Positions 1-5,313 of a stretch of 5,313 nt of DNA are shown here, piece after piece. This DNA comes from Ktedonobacterales bacterium (GTDB lineage: Bacteria > Chloroflexota > Ktedonobacteria > Ktedonobacterales > JADMIN01), in NCBI GenBank assembly GCA_025928125.1, contig JAICKD010000290.1, positions 1 through 5,313 on the forward strand, read 5' to 3'. The notes under the pieces are model-generated. The model searched no databases and was not told where the DNA came from. It saw only the letters and a list, made by a program, of their open reading frames with translations. The translations under genes and the position numbers were made by a program. Each line of letters starts with the position of its first letter. The stretch's first letter is position 1.

Positions 1-349
1 GAAGCCTCCCGGCACGGAAGGAACTGGTCGCATCGCGGCGTGCTGGTTCACTGGTCAGACCTTCACGATTGACATTGGGGTGACAGATGGCAAGACCCAT
101 CGGCTGGCGATGTATCTGCTGGACTGGGATGGCTATGGCGGTGGGCGTGTGGAACGTATCGTGGCGGTGAACGCCACCACTGGCGCGACGCTCGATACAC
201 GCACCGTGGGGCAGCCCAACGGCGACACGAACGCGAACGATCAGTTCCGCAACGGCAAGTATCTGGTCTGGCTAGTGCGCGGCCATGTCCGCTTCACTGT
301 GACCAATCTGAATTCCAATGCAGTAGTCAGCGGTATCTTTTTCGACTGA
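1..349 (+). CDS. C-terminal end of a probable secreted/cell-surface protein (5' partial)
   Basis: The reading frame is open from base 2 to the TGA at 347-349, giving about 115 residues with no start in view; an internal GTG at base 80 is not a credible start because homologous-looking sequence continues upstream of it. The motifs, in order, are GRIAACWF, TFTIDIGVTDG, HRLAMYLLDWD, a short turn, ERIVAVNATTGATLDTRTV, KYLVWLVRGHVRFTVTN and finally NAVVSGIFFD at the stop. I recognise this from memory as a beta-rich module that closes large extracellular proteins (Ig-like, fibronectin-like or glycan-active) in Chloroflexota, Planctomycetes and Acidobacteria; I know of no assigned function for it. 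The rest of the protein, and so its activity, lies outside the window. There is no sortase motif or transmembrane tail at the end. The stop lies 41 bp from the end of the convergent Yip1-like gene. Confidence 0.8.
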   Translation, partial: KPPGTEGTGRIAACWFTGQTFTIDIGVTDGKTHRLAMYLLDWDGYGGGRVERIVAVNATTGATLDTRTVGQPNGDTNANDQFRNGKYLVWLVRGHVRFTVTNLNSNAVVSGIFFD

Positions 350-390
350 ACGTTGCTGGTCAGGCCCTATTCCTCATGCAAGGGAAACGC

Positions 391-1086
391 TCACAGTACC
401 GGGAACCCCAGCGATACCAGGAAGTGACCCAGCAGATGCCATACGAGCAAAACGACGGCAATGTAAATCGCCCACAGCATCAAATTCATCAGGAAACCGA
501 GTCTGAGTGTGGCTGCGGAAAGTCCCGCAGATGCAATTCCAAATGCCATATATGTTGGCAAGTAAATGAAAATATAATCGGCGGCTTGGCCAATGAATGA
601 GGCCGAACTGAAGGAGCCTAAAAAGAAATACCCTATCATACCAAGCACCAGGAAGACGCATGCCATGGGCAATGTTTGCATGAATGTGCAGTACGCAATG
701 TAGCTGCGGATGTTATATCGGCCAATGCTGCGATGCGCGAACACAGCGGCAATTGCGGGAATTGCGACTATCGCCACCAGCGCAGCAGCAATCAAATCAA
801 ATAGCTCAAAGAGGCCGTGCGGTGAGCCAAGGTAGCTCAGGAAGCGGGCAAGCGTAAGCGCCTGGATGCTATTGCCCACATACATAGTATCGTGAGCGAT
901 AACCACAAGAATCGCAATCAATAGCAATGGCAGCGAGACCGCGAGCGAGATGCGCCGCCAGCGGGCATTCATGCGCAGATACCAGCGCGCGTATGTCTCG
1001 AATTTCGGGTGGATGAATGCGTCGAGCCATGCCTGCCAGATTGCGCCTTCGGGCGCTGCCATGCTGGCTGCTGTCTCCTGAGCCAT
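391..1086 (-). CDS. Yip1-like five-helix integral membrane protein
   Basis: The product is 231 residues with no catalytic motif. A short polar N-terminus leads into an amphipathic segment rich in W, F and Y (WQAWLDAFIHPKF, about 17-29), then an Arg-rich stretch (RMNARWRR, 38-45). Hydrophobic helices lie at about 46-64, 98-117, 136-157, 171-190 and 197-219. The order (WxxxFxxP-type lead-in, five membrane segments, total length near 230) matches bacterial Yip1-domain proteins, a family of unknown biochemical role in bacteria; the assignment is from pattern, not a search. The start at 1086 was chosen because AGGAG lies 6 bases upstream. The frame stays open to an ATG at 1164 (257 residues) and another at 1110, but neither has a good ribosome binding site, and their extra residues are polar and unlike the family. 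Base composition is lower in GC than the arginine genes. The gene is divergent from argJ and convergent with the gene to its left. Confidence 0.72.
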   Translation of the reverse strand: MAQETAASMAAPEGAIWQAWLDAFIHPKFETYARWYLRMNARWRRISLAVSLPLLLIAILVVIAHDTMYVGNSIQALTLARFLSYLGSPHGLFELFDLIAAALVAIVAIPAIAAVFAHRSIGRYNIRSYIAYCTFMQTLPMACVFLVLGMIGYFFLGSFSSASFIGQAADYIFIYLPTYMAFGIASAGLSAATLRLGFLMNLMLWAIYIAVVLLVWHLLGHFLVSLGFPVL

Positions 1087-1092
1087 CGCTTG

Positions 1093-1097
1093 CTCCT
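1093..1097 (-). promoter_or_regulatory. Ribosome binding site deciding the Yip1-like start
   Basis: On the reverse strand this reads AGGAG, separated by 6 bases from the ATG at 1086-1084. It is the only strong Shine-Dalgarno sequence near the three candidate ATGs (1164, 1110, 1086), so it supports the shortest, 231-residue reading. Confidence 0.6.
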
Positions 1098-1134
1098 GCT
1101 TCTGGGCCATCCATCCACTCTGGTCGCCAGCATG

Positions 1135-1140
1135 AGTATA
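1135..1140 (-). promoter_or_regulatory. Weak candidate -10 element for the Yip1-like gene
   Basis: The reverse strand reads TATACT, a 5/6 match to TATAAT, 48 bases before the chosen start. At a 17-base spacing the -35 position reads TGTGCA, only a 3/6 match to TTGACA, so this is a possible rather than a probable promoter. Confidence 0.25.
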
Positions 1141-1194
1141 CACGCTTGACGCCAGCCTGCACATCCTTCACGGCCCAGCACACTTATCGCCCGC

Positions 1195-1223
1195 TTGCGA
1201 CGGCATTGCCCGCGATGTACAAT
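1195..1223 (+). promoter_or_regulatory. Sigma70-type promoter for the argJ-argD transcript
   Basis: TTGCGA (1195-1200, 4/6 match to TTGACA) and TACAAT (1218-1223, 5/6 match to TATAAT) are separated by exactly 17 bases. Transcription would start near 1230 and leave a leader of about 130 bases before the argJ start, which contains the hairpin and palindrome listed separately. Found by eye; no weight-matrix score was calculated. Confidence 0.5.
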
Positions 1224-1238
1224 AGCTTAGCCTGTGTC

Positions 1239-1273
1239 GTTGCCCCGTCTCGCCGCGTGTTGGAGCGGGCAAC
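1239..1273 (+). repeat. Imperfect 11-bp hairpin in the argJ leader
   Basis: The left arm GTTG-C-CCCG-T-CTC (1239-1251) pairs with GAG-CGGG-CAAC (1263-1273). This gives 4+4+3 base pairs, with single-base bulges at 1243 and 1248 and an 11-base loop (1252-1262). An alternative register gives an uninterrupted 7-bp stem, GTTGCCC with GGGCAAC. It begins about 9 bases after the predicted transcription start. No run of T follows it, so it does not look like an intrinsic terminator; it could be a 5' stabilising stem, part of a leader regulator, or an operator. Confidence 0.45.
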
Positions 1274-1294
1274 CAGCGCAAACCATCGTATCAA

Positions 1295-1306
1295 CTGTCG
1301 TGACAG
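1295..1306. promoter_or_regulatory. Short palindrome, possible operator
   Basis: CTGTC-GT-GACAG has perfect 5-base inverted arms around a 2-base centre. It lies about 70 bases downstream of the predicted -10 and 54 bases before the argJ start. The size and symmetry suit a dimeric helix-turn-helix regulator, but the sequence is not the ArgR consensus, and one such palindrome could occur by chance. Confidence 0.25.
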
Positions 1307-1346
1307 CCGTGCGAACGCACTGCTTCTGAATGCACGCCTGCTCGTC

Positions 1347-1352
1347 GAGGAG
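1347..1352 (+). promoter_or_regulatory. Ribosome binding site supporting the argJ GTG start
   Basis: GAGGAG lies 8 bases before GTG at 1361. It decides the start in favour of GTG 1361 over the in-frame ATG at codon 8 (1382), which would remove a leading MTDYPEL segment and has no comparable site. Confidence 0.65.
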
Positions 1353-1360
1353 CCTTTAAC

Positions 1361-2611
1361 GTGACAGATTATCCTGAGCTGATGACGCGCGACCTGGCTG
1401 CTGGTCTGCGTCTGGTGGATGGCGGCGTCACCGCCGCGCGTGGTTTCCGCGCCGGGAACACCGCCTGTGGCATCAAGTCGGACGCGGGGCTGCCGGATTT
1501 GGCGTTGCTCGTCGCCGACGAGCAGTGCGCCGCCGCTGGTACCTTCACCACCAGCAAGACCGCCTCGCACACCGTCCTGCTGGACCGCGAGAAGCTGGCC
1601 TCTACGGGTGGACATGCCCAGGCGGTCGTCGTCAACAGCGGCAACGCCAACTGCTCCAATGGCGAGCAAGGGATGCTCGACGCCCGCCGCATGGCCGACG
1701 TGACCGCGCAGAAGCTCGGCATCGATCCGTCGCTCGTGCTCGTCTCCTCCACCGGCATCATTGGGCGGCGGCTGCCCATAGATAAGGTGGAAAAAGGCGT
1801 CGCGCAGATCGAGGTGCATCCCGATGGCGGCCCCGACTTTGCCCAGGGCATCATCACCACCGATACGCGCACCAAGACGATTGCCGTCGAGTTCACCGTT
1901 GAGGGCAAGACCGTACGCCTTGGCGGCTCGACCAAGGGCGCGGGCATGATCTATCCCAACATGGCGACGATGCTCTGCTACCTCACCACAGACGCCGCCG
2001 CCGAGCCAGCCTTCCTGCAGCAGCTGTTGAGCGCGGCGGTCGATGACTCGTTCAATATGGTCTGCGTCGACGGCGATATGTCCACCAACGACACAGTGCT
2101 GCTCTTCGCCAGCGGCGTCGCGGGCAACACCCCGCTCAATGCATCGTCGCCCGACGCGGCGCTCTTCGAGGCGGCGCTCCGCCACGTGACCCGCTACCTC
2201 GCCCGCGAGATCCCCCGCGACGGCGAAGGCGCATCGCGGTTCCAGACAGTGACGGTGCGCAACGCGCCCACCCGCGCCGACGCGCGCAAAGCCGCCCGCG
2301 CCATCACCAACTCGCCGATCTGGCAATGCGCCATCGCGGGCAGCGATCCCAACTGGGGCCGGGTAATCGCGGCGCTGGGCAAGAGCGGCGCCGACCTCGA
2401 CCACAATAAGCTGGATATCTCGCTCGGCGGGGTTCTGGTGGTCCACAATGGCGTGGCGACTGACTACGATCAGGCGGCGGCAAAACAGGTAATGGGCCAG
2501 CCAGAGGTCGCGGTGGACGTTGACCTGCATCTCGGCGATGTGTCGGCGATGGCCTGGGGCTGCGACCTGACTCACGGCTACATCGAAGAGAACGCCGAAT
2601 ATACCCGCTAA
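1361..2611 (+). CDS. argJ: Glutamate N-acetyltransferase / ornithine acetyltransferase
   Basis: ArgJ transfers acetyl from N-acetylornithine to glutamate, releasing ornithine and regenerating N-acetylglutamate (the cyclic arginine pathway); bifunctional members can also use acetyl-CoA. The protein is 416 residues, normal for the family (about 390-415). Visible motifs are GFRAGNTACGIK (28-39), VVNSGNANCSNGEQG (90-104), SSTGIIGR with the oxyanion-hole pair T131-G132, TKGAGMIYPNMATML (191-205), DGEGAS (287-292), GSDPNWGRV (327-335) and the C-terminal CDLTHGYI. The precursor should self-cleave between A202 and T203 into alpha and beta chains, with T203 as nucleophile, as established for ArgJ. The start is GTG with a good GAGGAG site. 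The very last residue is Arg after YT, where members I recall end in Ser or Thr. It is followed after 50 bp by argD. Sequence alone cannot say whether it is mono- or bifunctional. Confidence 0.96.
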   Translation: MTDYPELMTRDLAAGLRLVDGGVTAARGFRAGNTACGIKSDAGLPDLALLVADEQCAAAGTFTTSKTASHTVLLDREKLASTGGHAQAVVVNSGNANCSNGEQGMLDARRMADVTAQKLGIDPSLVLVSSTGIIGRRLPIDKVEKGVAQIEVHPDGGPDFAQGIITTDTRTKTIAVEFTVEGKTVRLGGSTKGAGMIYPNMATMLCYLTTDAAAEPAFLQQLLSAAVDDSFNMVCVDGDMSTNDTVLLFASGVAGNTPLNASSPDAALFEAALRHVTRYLAREIPRDGEGASRFQTVTVRNAPTRADARKAARAITNSPIWQCAIAGSDPNWGRVIAALGKSGADLDHNKLDISLGGVLVVHNGVATDYDQAAAKQVMGQPEVAVDVDLHLGDVSAMAWGCDLTHGYIEENAEYTR

Positions 2612-2648
2612 ATCGCAAAAGCGCAATGGCGCGCAATCCAAGAGGCAC

Positions 2649-2654
2649 AAGGAG
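2649..2654 (+). promoter_or_regulatory. Ribosome binding site deciding the argD start
   Basis: AAGGAG lies 7 bases before the ATG at 2662. It favours this start over the in-frame ATG at 2626, which would add 12 basic residues and has no purine-rich site in front of it. Confidence 0.65.
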
Positions 2655-2661
2655 AAATCGC

Positions 2662-3894
2662 ATGACCACGACAACACCCTCCGGCGAGACGTCCGCGGGG
2701 CAGCAGCCAGAGAAGCGCGACTGGGTAGCCCTCGAAAACAAGTATTACCAGCATACTTTCAAGCGCAATCTGGTGATGGAACGTGGCCAGGGCGCGCGTG
2801 TCTGGGATGCGAACGGCACGGAATACCTCGATCTGGTCGCGGGTATCGCCGTTAACGTCCTGGGCCATGTGCATCCGAACGTGGTGCGCGCGATTCAGGA
2901 GCAGGCCACCAAGCTCATCCATGTCTCGAACCTCTACATCAACGAGCGACAGGTGGAGCTAGCTGAGCAGCTCTATAACCTCAGCGGCGGCATGCGCTCG
3001 TTCTTCTCCAACAGCGGCGCCGAGGCCAACGAAGGCGCCATCAAGCTCGCGCGCAAGTTTGGGCGGCTGAATCGCAACGGCGCGTACGGCGTCATCAGCA
3101 TGGAGCGCTCGTTCCATGGGCGCACGCTAGCCACGACCGCCGCCACCGGCCAGAAGAAGTATCAGGATACCTGGCAGCCGCTTCCAGATGGCTTCAAACA
3201 GGTACCCTTCAACGATCTCGATGCCGTCAAAGCGGCGACCGACGAGAAGACATGCGCCATCCTCATTGAGGCGGTACAGGGCGAGGGCGGCATCTATCCC
3301 GCCTCAACCGACTACCTCCAGGGGCTGCGCGCGTGGTGCGACGAGCAGAACCTCATTTTGATCATCGACGAAGTGCAGGCGGGCATGGGCCGCACGGGCA
3401 AGTTCTTTAGCTGGGAGAATATGGAGGTCCGCCCTGACATCACGACGATGGCGAAGGGACTGGCGGGCGGCGTGCCAATTGGCGCGATGCTTGCCGCGCC
3501 GCGCGCCGACATCTTCGAGCCGGGCGATCATGGCACGACCTTTGGCGGCAACCTTATCGCCTGCGCCGCTGGCGTCGCCACCGTCCGCACCATCGTCGAC
3601 GAGCATCTGGTCGAGCACGCCGACGACCTGGGCGAATATCTCGAAGGCCGGTTGCAGGAGCTACGCAGCCGCCACAGCAGCCTCATCACCGGCCAGCGCG
3701 GCCTTGGCTTGATGCGCGCCTTCGATCTGGCTGACCCAAAGGCACAGGATATCATGGATCAGGCGATGGAGCGGGGCCTGCTGGTGACCAACGCCGGGCC
3801 ATCCACCATTCGCTTCGTCCCACCGCTGATTATCGAGCGCAGTGATGTTGACGAGGCGATGGAGAAACTGGACGCCTCACTCTCTGCGCTCTAA
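2662..3894 (+). CDS. argD: Acetylornithine aminotransferase (class III PLP enzyme)
   Basis: ArgD catalyses the reversible transamination between N-acetylglutamate semialdehyde and N-acetylornithine, with glutamate/2-oxoglutarate and pyridoxal phosphate, in the cytoplasm. The 410-residue product shows the full class III series: LDLVAGIAVNVLGHVHP (56-72), NSGAEANEGAIKLAR (117-131, phosphate-binding turn), SFHGRTLATTAATGQ (150-164), IEAVQGEGG (202-210), IIDEVQAGMGRTG (234-246, D236 facing the pyridine nitrogen), TTMAKGLAGGVPIGA (261-275, K265 the Schiff-base lysine) and HGTTFGGN (290-297). A polar, probably disordered extension of about 20 residues precedes the fold. After TFGGN the usual Pro is replaced by Leu (NLIACAAG), a mild variant. 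Ornithine or other omega-aminotransferases share these motifs; the adjacent argJ, whose product acts next in the pathway, makes argD the best call. It is 50 bp after argJ and 40 bp before the TPR gene, so a shared transcript is likely. Confidence 0.93.
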   Translation: MTTTTPSGETSAGQQPEKRDWVALENKYYQHTFKRNLVMERGQGARVWDANGTEYLDLVAGIAVNVLGHVHPNVVRAIQEQATKLIHVSNLYINERQVELAEQLYNLSGGMRSFFSNSGAEANEGAIKLARKFGRLNRNGAYGVISMERSFHGRTLATTAATGQKKYQDTWQPLPDGFKQVPFNDLDAVKAATDEKTCAILIEAVQGEGGIYPASTDYLQGLRAWCDEQNLILIIDEVQAGMGRTGKFFSWENMEVRPDITTMAKGLAGGVPIGAMLAAPRADIFEPGDHGTTFGGNLIACAAGVATVRTIVDEHLVEHADDLGEYLEGRLQELRSRHSSLITGQRGLGLMRAFDLADPKAQDIMDQAMERGLLVTNAGPSTIRFVPPLIIERSDVDEAMEKLDASLSAL

Positions 3895-3897
3895 TTT

Positions 3898-3919
3898 TCA
3901 CTGCGAACAGTAACAGTGA
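3898..3919 (+). repeat. Inverted repeat in the argD-TPR gap
   Basis: TCACTG (3898-3903) and CAGTGA (3914-3919) are perfect 6-base inverted arms around a 10-base loop. It begins 3 bases after the argD stop and ends just before the next ribosome binding site. TTTT lies before the stem on the forward strand and no T run follows it, so this is not a forward terminator. The loop also holds a second ACAGT copy (3907-3911), which allows a competing, shorter pairing. It may protect the argD 3' end or tune expression of the downstream gene. Confidence 0.4.
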
Positions 3920-3921
3920 CC

Positions 3922-3926
3922 GGAGA
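3922..3926 (+). promoter_or_regulatory. Ribosome binding site of the TPR gene
   Basis: GGAGA lies 8 bases before the ATG at 3935. It sits 2 bases beyond the inverted repeat, so folding of that hairpin would leave the site exposed but very close to the stem. Confidence 0.5.
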
Positions 3927-3934
3927 AACCTACT

Positions 3935-5313
3935 ATGCCATACGATGCTCAGAACAGAGGCGCATCTGGCTCGAACGGCAACAGCGCCGACGGAGCCGGG
4001 CAGGCGTTCTTACGCCAGGGCAATGAGGCGGCTGCTGCTGGCGATTACGAGGCCGCCGAAGAGGCGTTCGCACAGGCCGTGGCAGCCGCGCCAGGGGATG
4101 CGCGCGCGCGCTACAATCTGGCGCTCGCCCGCCAACATCTCGGCGACGTGGAGGGCGCGATCGCGTCCTATATGCGCGCGATCAGGCTGGATCCGGCGCT
4201 GATGGAGGCGTACATCAATCTGGGCAACCTCTACGGCGAGCTTGGCTTGCAGGAAGAGGCGCTGGAGGTCTTTCAGCGGGCGCTAGAGCTGGATACCGGC
4301 AACGCCGAGCTCTTCATTAACGTCGGCGACGCCTATCGCCAGCTTGGCTTCTTCGACGATGCGATCCTTGCTTATCGCCAGGCGCAGATTCTAGAGCCGG
4401 AGAACACGCTGGCGGCAGATAATCTGCTGGATGTGCGCGAGCGCCAGCGGGAGCAATCTGAGCATATCGCCACGCTGGAGAAGCGCCTGGACGAAGACCC
4501 GCGCGACCTGGAGCGCTACGCCACGCTGGTGCAGTCGTATCTGGAGGCGCACCGCGAGCAGGACGCGCTGACGCTGGCGAACCAGATGGTGGCGCTGGAG
4601 CCGGAAAGTCCCGACACCTATCGCACGCAGGCGACGACCTATGAGGCGCTGGCGCGAGTAGACGAGGCTGCCGAGGCCTGGCAGCACGTCGTCCAGCTGG
4701 CGCCCGACGACGCCGAGGCATGGGAACACTTGGGCGCGTGGCGCGAAGAGCAGGGGCTTGCAGACGAGGCTATCGAAGCGTACCGAAAGGCCTCTGACCT
4801 GACACCCGAATCAAGCGGGCTGCGGTTCAGCTTGGCCGAGGCGCTCCGCGACGCCGAACGCTACGACGAGGCGATTGAGGCATTTAGGGGACTGGTAAAG
4901 GAACATAGCGACGCCGAGGACGAGGACGACGAAGAGGCGCTGGCCGATGCGTATTCCGGGCTGGCCGCGTCGCTCAACCTCGCCGGACGCTACGATGAAG
5001 CGCTCACGGTTGCCGACGACTACTTGCAGCGCTTCCCCGACGATCCCGAGGCGCTCTACGAGCAGGCGTCGGCCTACGACGCCCTTGGTCGCCATGCAGA
5101 GGCCATCTCGTCGTATGAGCAGGCGCGCATTGCCGACCCGCTCAACCCGACCTTCTGCAACGACCTCGCCGATACCTATCTCGCGGCGGGGCGAACCACT
5201 GACGCGGTCGAGATGGCGGAAACGGCCGTCTCGCTCGACCCAGAGATGGCGGTCGCGTATGAGACTCTCGCACAGACGCTCGTCGCGGCTGGCCGCCAGA
5301 CCGAGGCCGAGGA
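3935..5313 (+). CDS. Tetratricopeptide-repeat protein (3' partial)
   Basis: The frame is open from ATG 3935 to the window edge, giving at least 459 residues. After a Gly/Ser/Asn/Ala-rich leader (1-21), TPR units of 34 residues follow in strict register: 22-55, 56-89, 90-123, 124-157, 158-191, 192-225, 226-259, 260-293, 294-327, then 337-370, 371-404, 405-438 and a partial unit from 439. Most show the W/Y-x2-LG/A-x-Y...A...F/Y...A...P pattern, for example EAYINLGNLYGELG and DEAIEAYRKASDLTPES. The unit at 158-191 is degenerate, highly charged and lacks the consensus Gly/Ala positions; a 9-residue acidic insert (EDEDDEEAL, 328-336) breaks the register once. No signal peptide or membrane helix is seen, so a cytoplasmic scaffold role in protein-protein contact is likely; partner unknown. 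It follows argD by 40 bp and probably shares its transcript. A C-terminal effector domain could exist beyond the window. Confidence 0.92.
   Translation, partial: MPYDAQNRGASGSNGNSADGAGQAFLRQGNEAAAAGDYEAAEEAFAQAVAAAPGDARARYNLALARQHLGDVEGAIASYMRAIRLDPALMEAYINLGNLYGELGLQEEALEVFQRALELDTGNAELFINVGDAYRQLGFFDDAILAYRQAQILEPENTLAADNLLDVRERQREQSEHIATLEKRLDEDPRDLERYATLVQSYLEAHREQDALTLANQMVALEPESPDTYRTQATTYEALARVDEAAEAWQHVVQLAPDDAEAWEHLGAWREEQGLADEAIEAYRKASDLTPESSGLRFSLAEALRDAERYDEAIEAFRGLVKEHSDAEDEDDEEALADAYSGLAASLNLAGRYDEALTVADDYLQRFPDDPEALYEQASAYDALGRHAEAISSYEQARIADPLNPTFCNDLADTYLAAGRTTDAVEMAETAVSLDPEMAVAYETLAQTLVAAGRQTEAE

Larger units (their letters stand above)
1087..1360. other. Divergent intergenic region between the Yip1-like gene and argJ
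   Basis: If the Yip1-like gene starts at 1086, 274 bp separate two divergent starts. Going rightwards, the region holds the Yip1-like ribosome binding site, a weak reverse-strand -10 candidate (TATACT at 1140-1135), a good forward promoter, a long imperfect hairpin, a 12-base palindrome and the argJ ribosome binding site. The forward and reverse open frames that run through it have no family-like sequence and read as by-chance frames. No full ArgR-type operator (TGAAT plus inverted ATTCA) was seen; only a lone TGAAT occurs at 1327-1331. Confidence 0.6.

Noticed and set aside
80..349. Small independent gene starting at GTG 80
   Set aside because: The same frame is open to the left edge and the upstream residues (GRIAACWF...TFTID) belong to the same module, so it is the tail of a larger gene.
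350..390. Possible bidirectional terminator between the two convergent genes
   Set aside because: The best pairing is CCCT (365-368) with AGGG (381-384), only 4 bp with a 12-base loop and no T run on either strand.
1340..1353. GCTC/GAGC stem that could cover the argJ ribosome binding site
   Set aside because: Only 4 bp with a 6-base loop; too weak to claim as a switch.
1017..1364. 115-codon forward frame across the Yip1-like start and the argJ leader
   Set aside because: It begins antisense to the Yip1-like coding region, has no ribosome binding site, no recognisable sequence and overlaps the argJ start.
2621..2637. GCGCAAT repeated exactly 10 bases apart between argJ and argD
   Set aside because: Only two copies of a 7-mer in a GC-rich gap; too short to separate from chance, and no symmetry suggests an operator.
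1184..2677. 497-codon open frame on the reverse strand across argJ
   Set aside because: It lies antisense to a clear argJ, its protein is low-complexity (Arg/Gly/Ala/His/Val-rich) with no family motif, and long antisense frames are expected in GC-rich genes.
1..5313. CRISPR arrays, tRNA/rRNA genes, insertion sequences, attachment sites
   Set aside because: No spaced direct repeats, no tRNA-like cloverleaf, no transposase or integrase sequence and no terminal inverted repeats were seen by eye.

Overview
The window looks like a piece of chromosome from a high-GC, probably environmental bacterium. I favour Chloroflexota (Ktedonobacteria/Thermomicrobia-like). Three things point that way, none of them conclusive: an extracellular C-terminal module of the RIAA...LDWD...SGIFF type that I recall from large secreted proteins of Chloroflexota, Planctomycetes and Acidobacteria; a short Yip1-like membrane protein; and a bifunctional-type ArgJ paired with ArgD. 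No rRNA, tRNA, transposase, phage gene or CRISPR array is visible.

Layout. Bases 1-349 hold the last ~115 codons of a forward-strand gene whose product ends in the putative extracellular module. It converges, across a 41-bp gap with no convincing terminator, on a reverse-strand gene (391-1086) for a five-helix Yip1-like membrane protein. A 274-bp divergent intergenic region (1087-1360) follows. It carries a good sigma70-type promoter facing right (1195-1223), a long imperfect hairpin (1239-1273) and a short palindrome (1295-1306) in the presumed leader of argJ. From 1361 to the right edge, three forward genes are tightly spaced: argJ (1361-2611), argD (2662-3894) and a long TPR-repeat protein that runs off the window (3935-5313). 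The gaps are 50 and 40 bp and each gene has its own ribosome binding site.

How the genes fit together. ArgJ makes N-acetylglutamate and/or recycles the acetyl group from N-acetylornithine. ArgD is the transaminase that makes N-acetylornithine, the ArgJ substrate. They therefore form a coherent fragment of arginine biosynthesis, although the usual argC and argB partners are absent from the window. The TPR gene is probably co-transcribed, but nothing in its sequence gives it a biochemical role beyond protein-protein contact. The Yip1-like gene and the secreted-protein gene appear to be unrelated neighbours. I see no new defence or mobile system here. The most unusual material is the structured argJ leader and the very regular TPR array with one acidic insertion.
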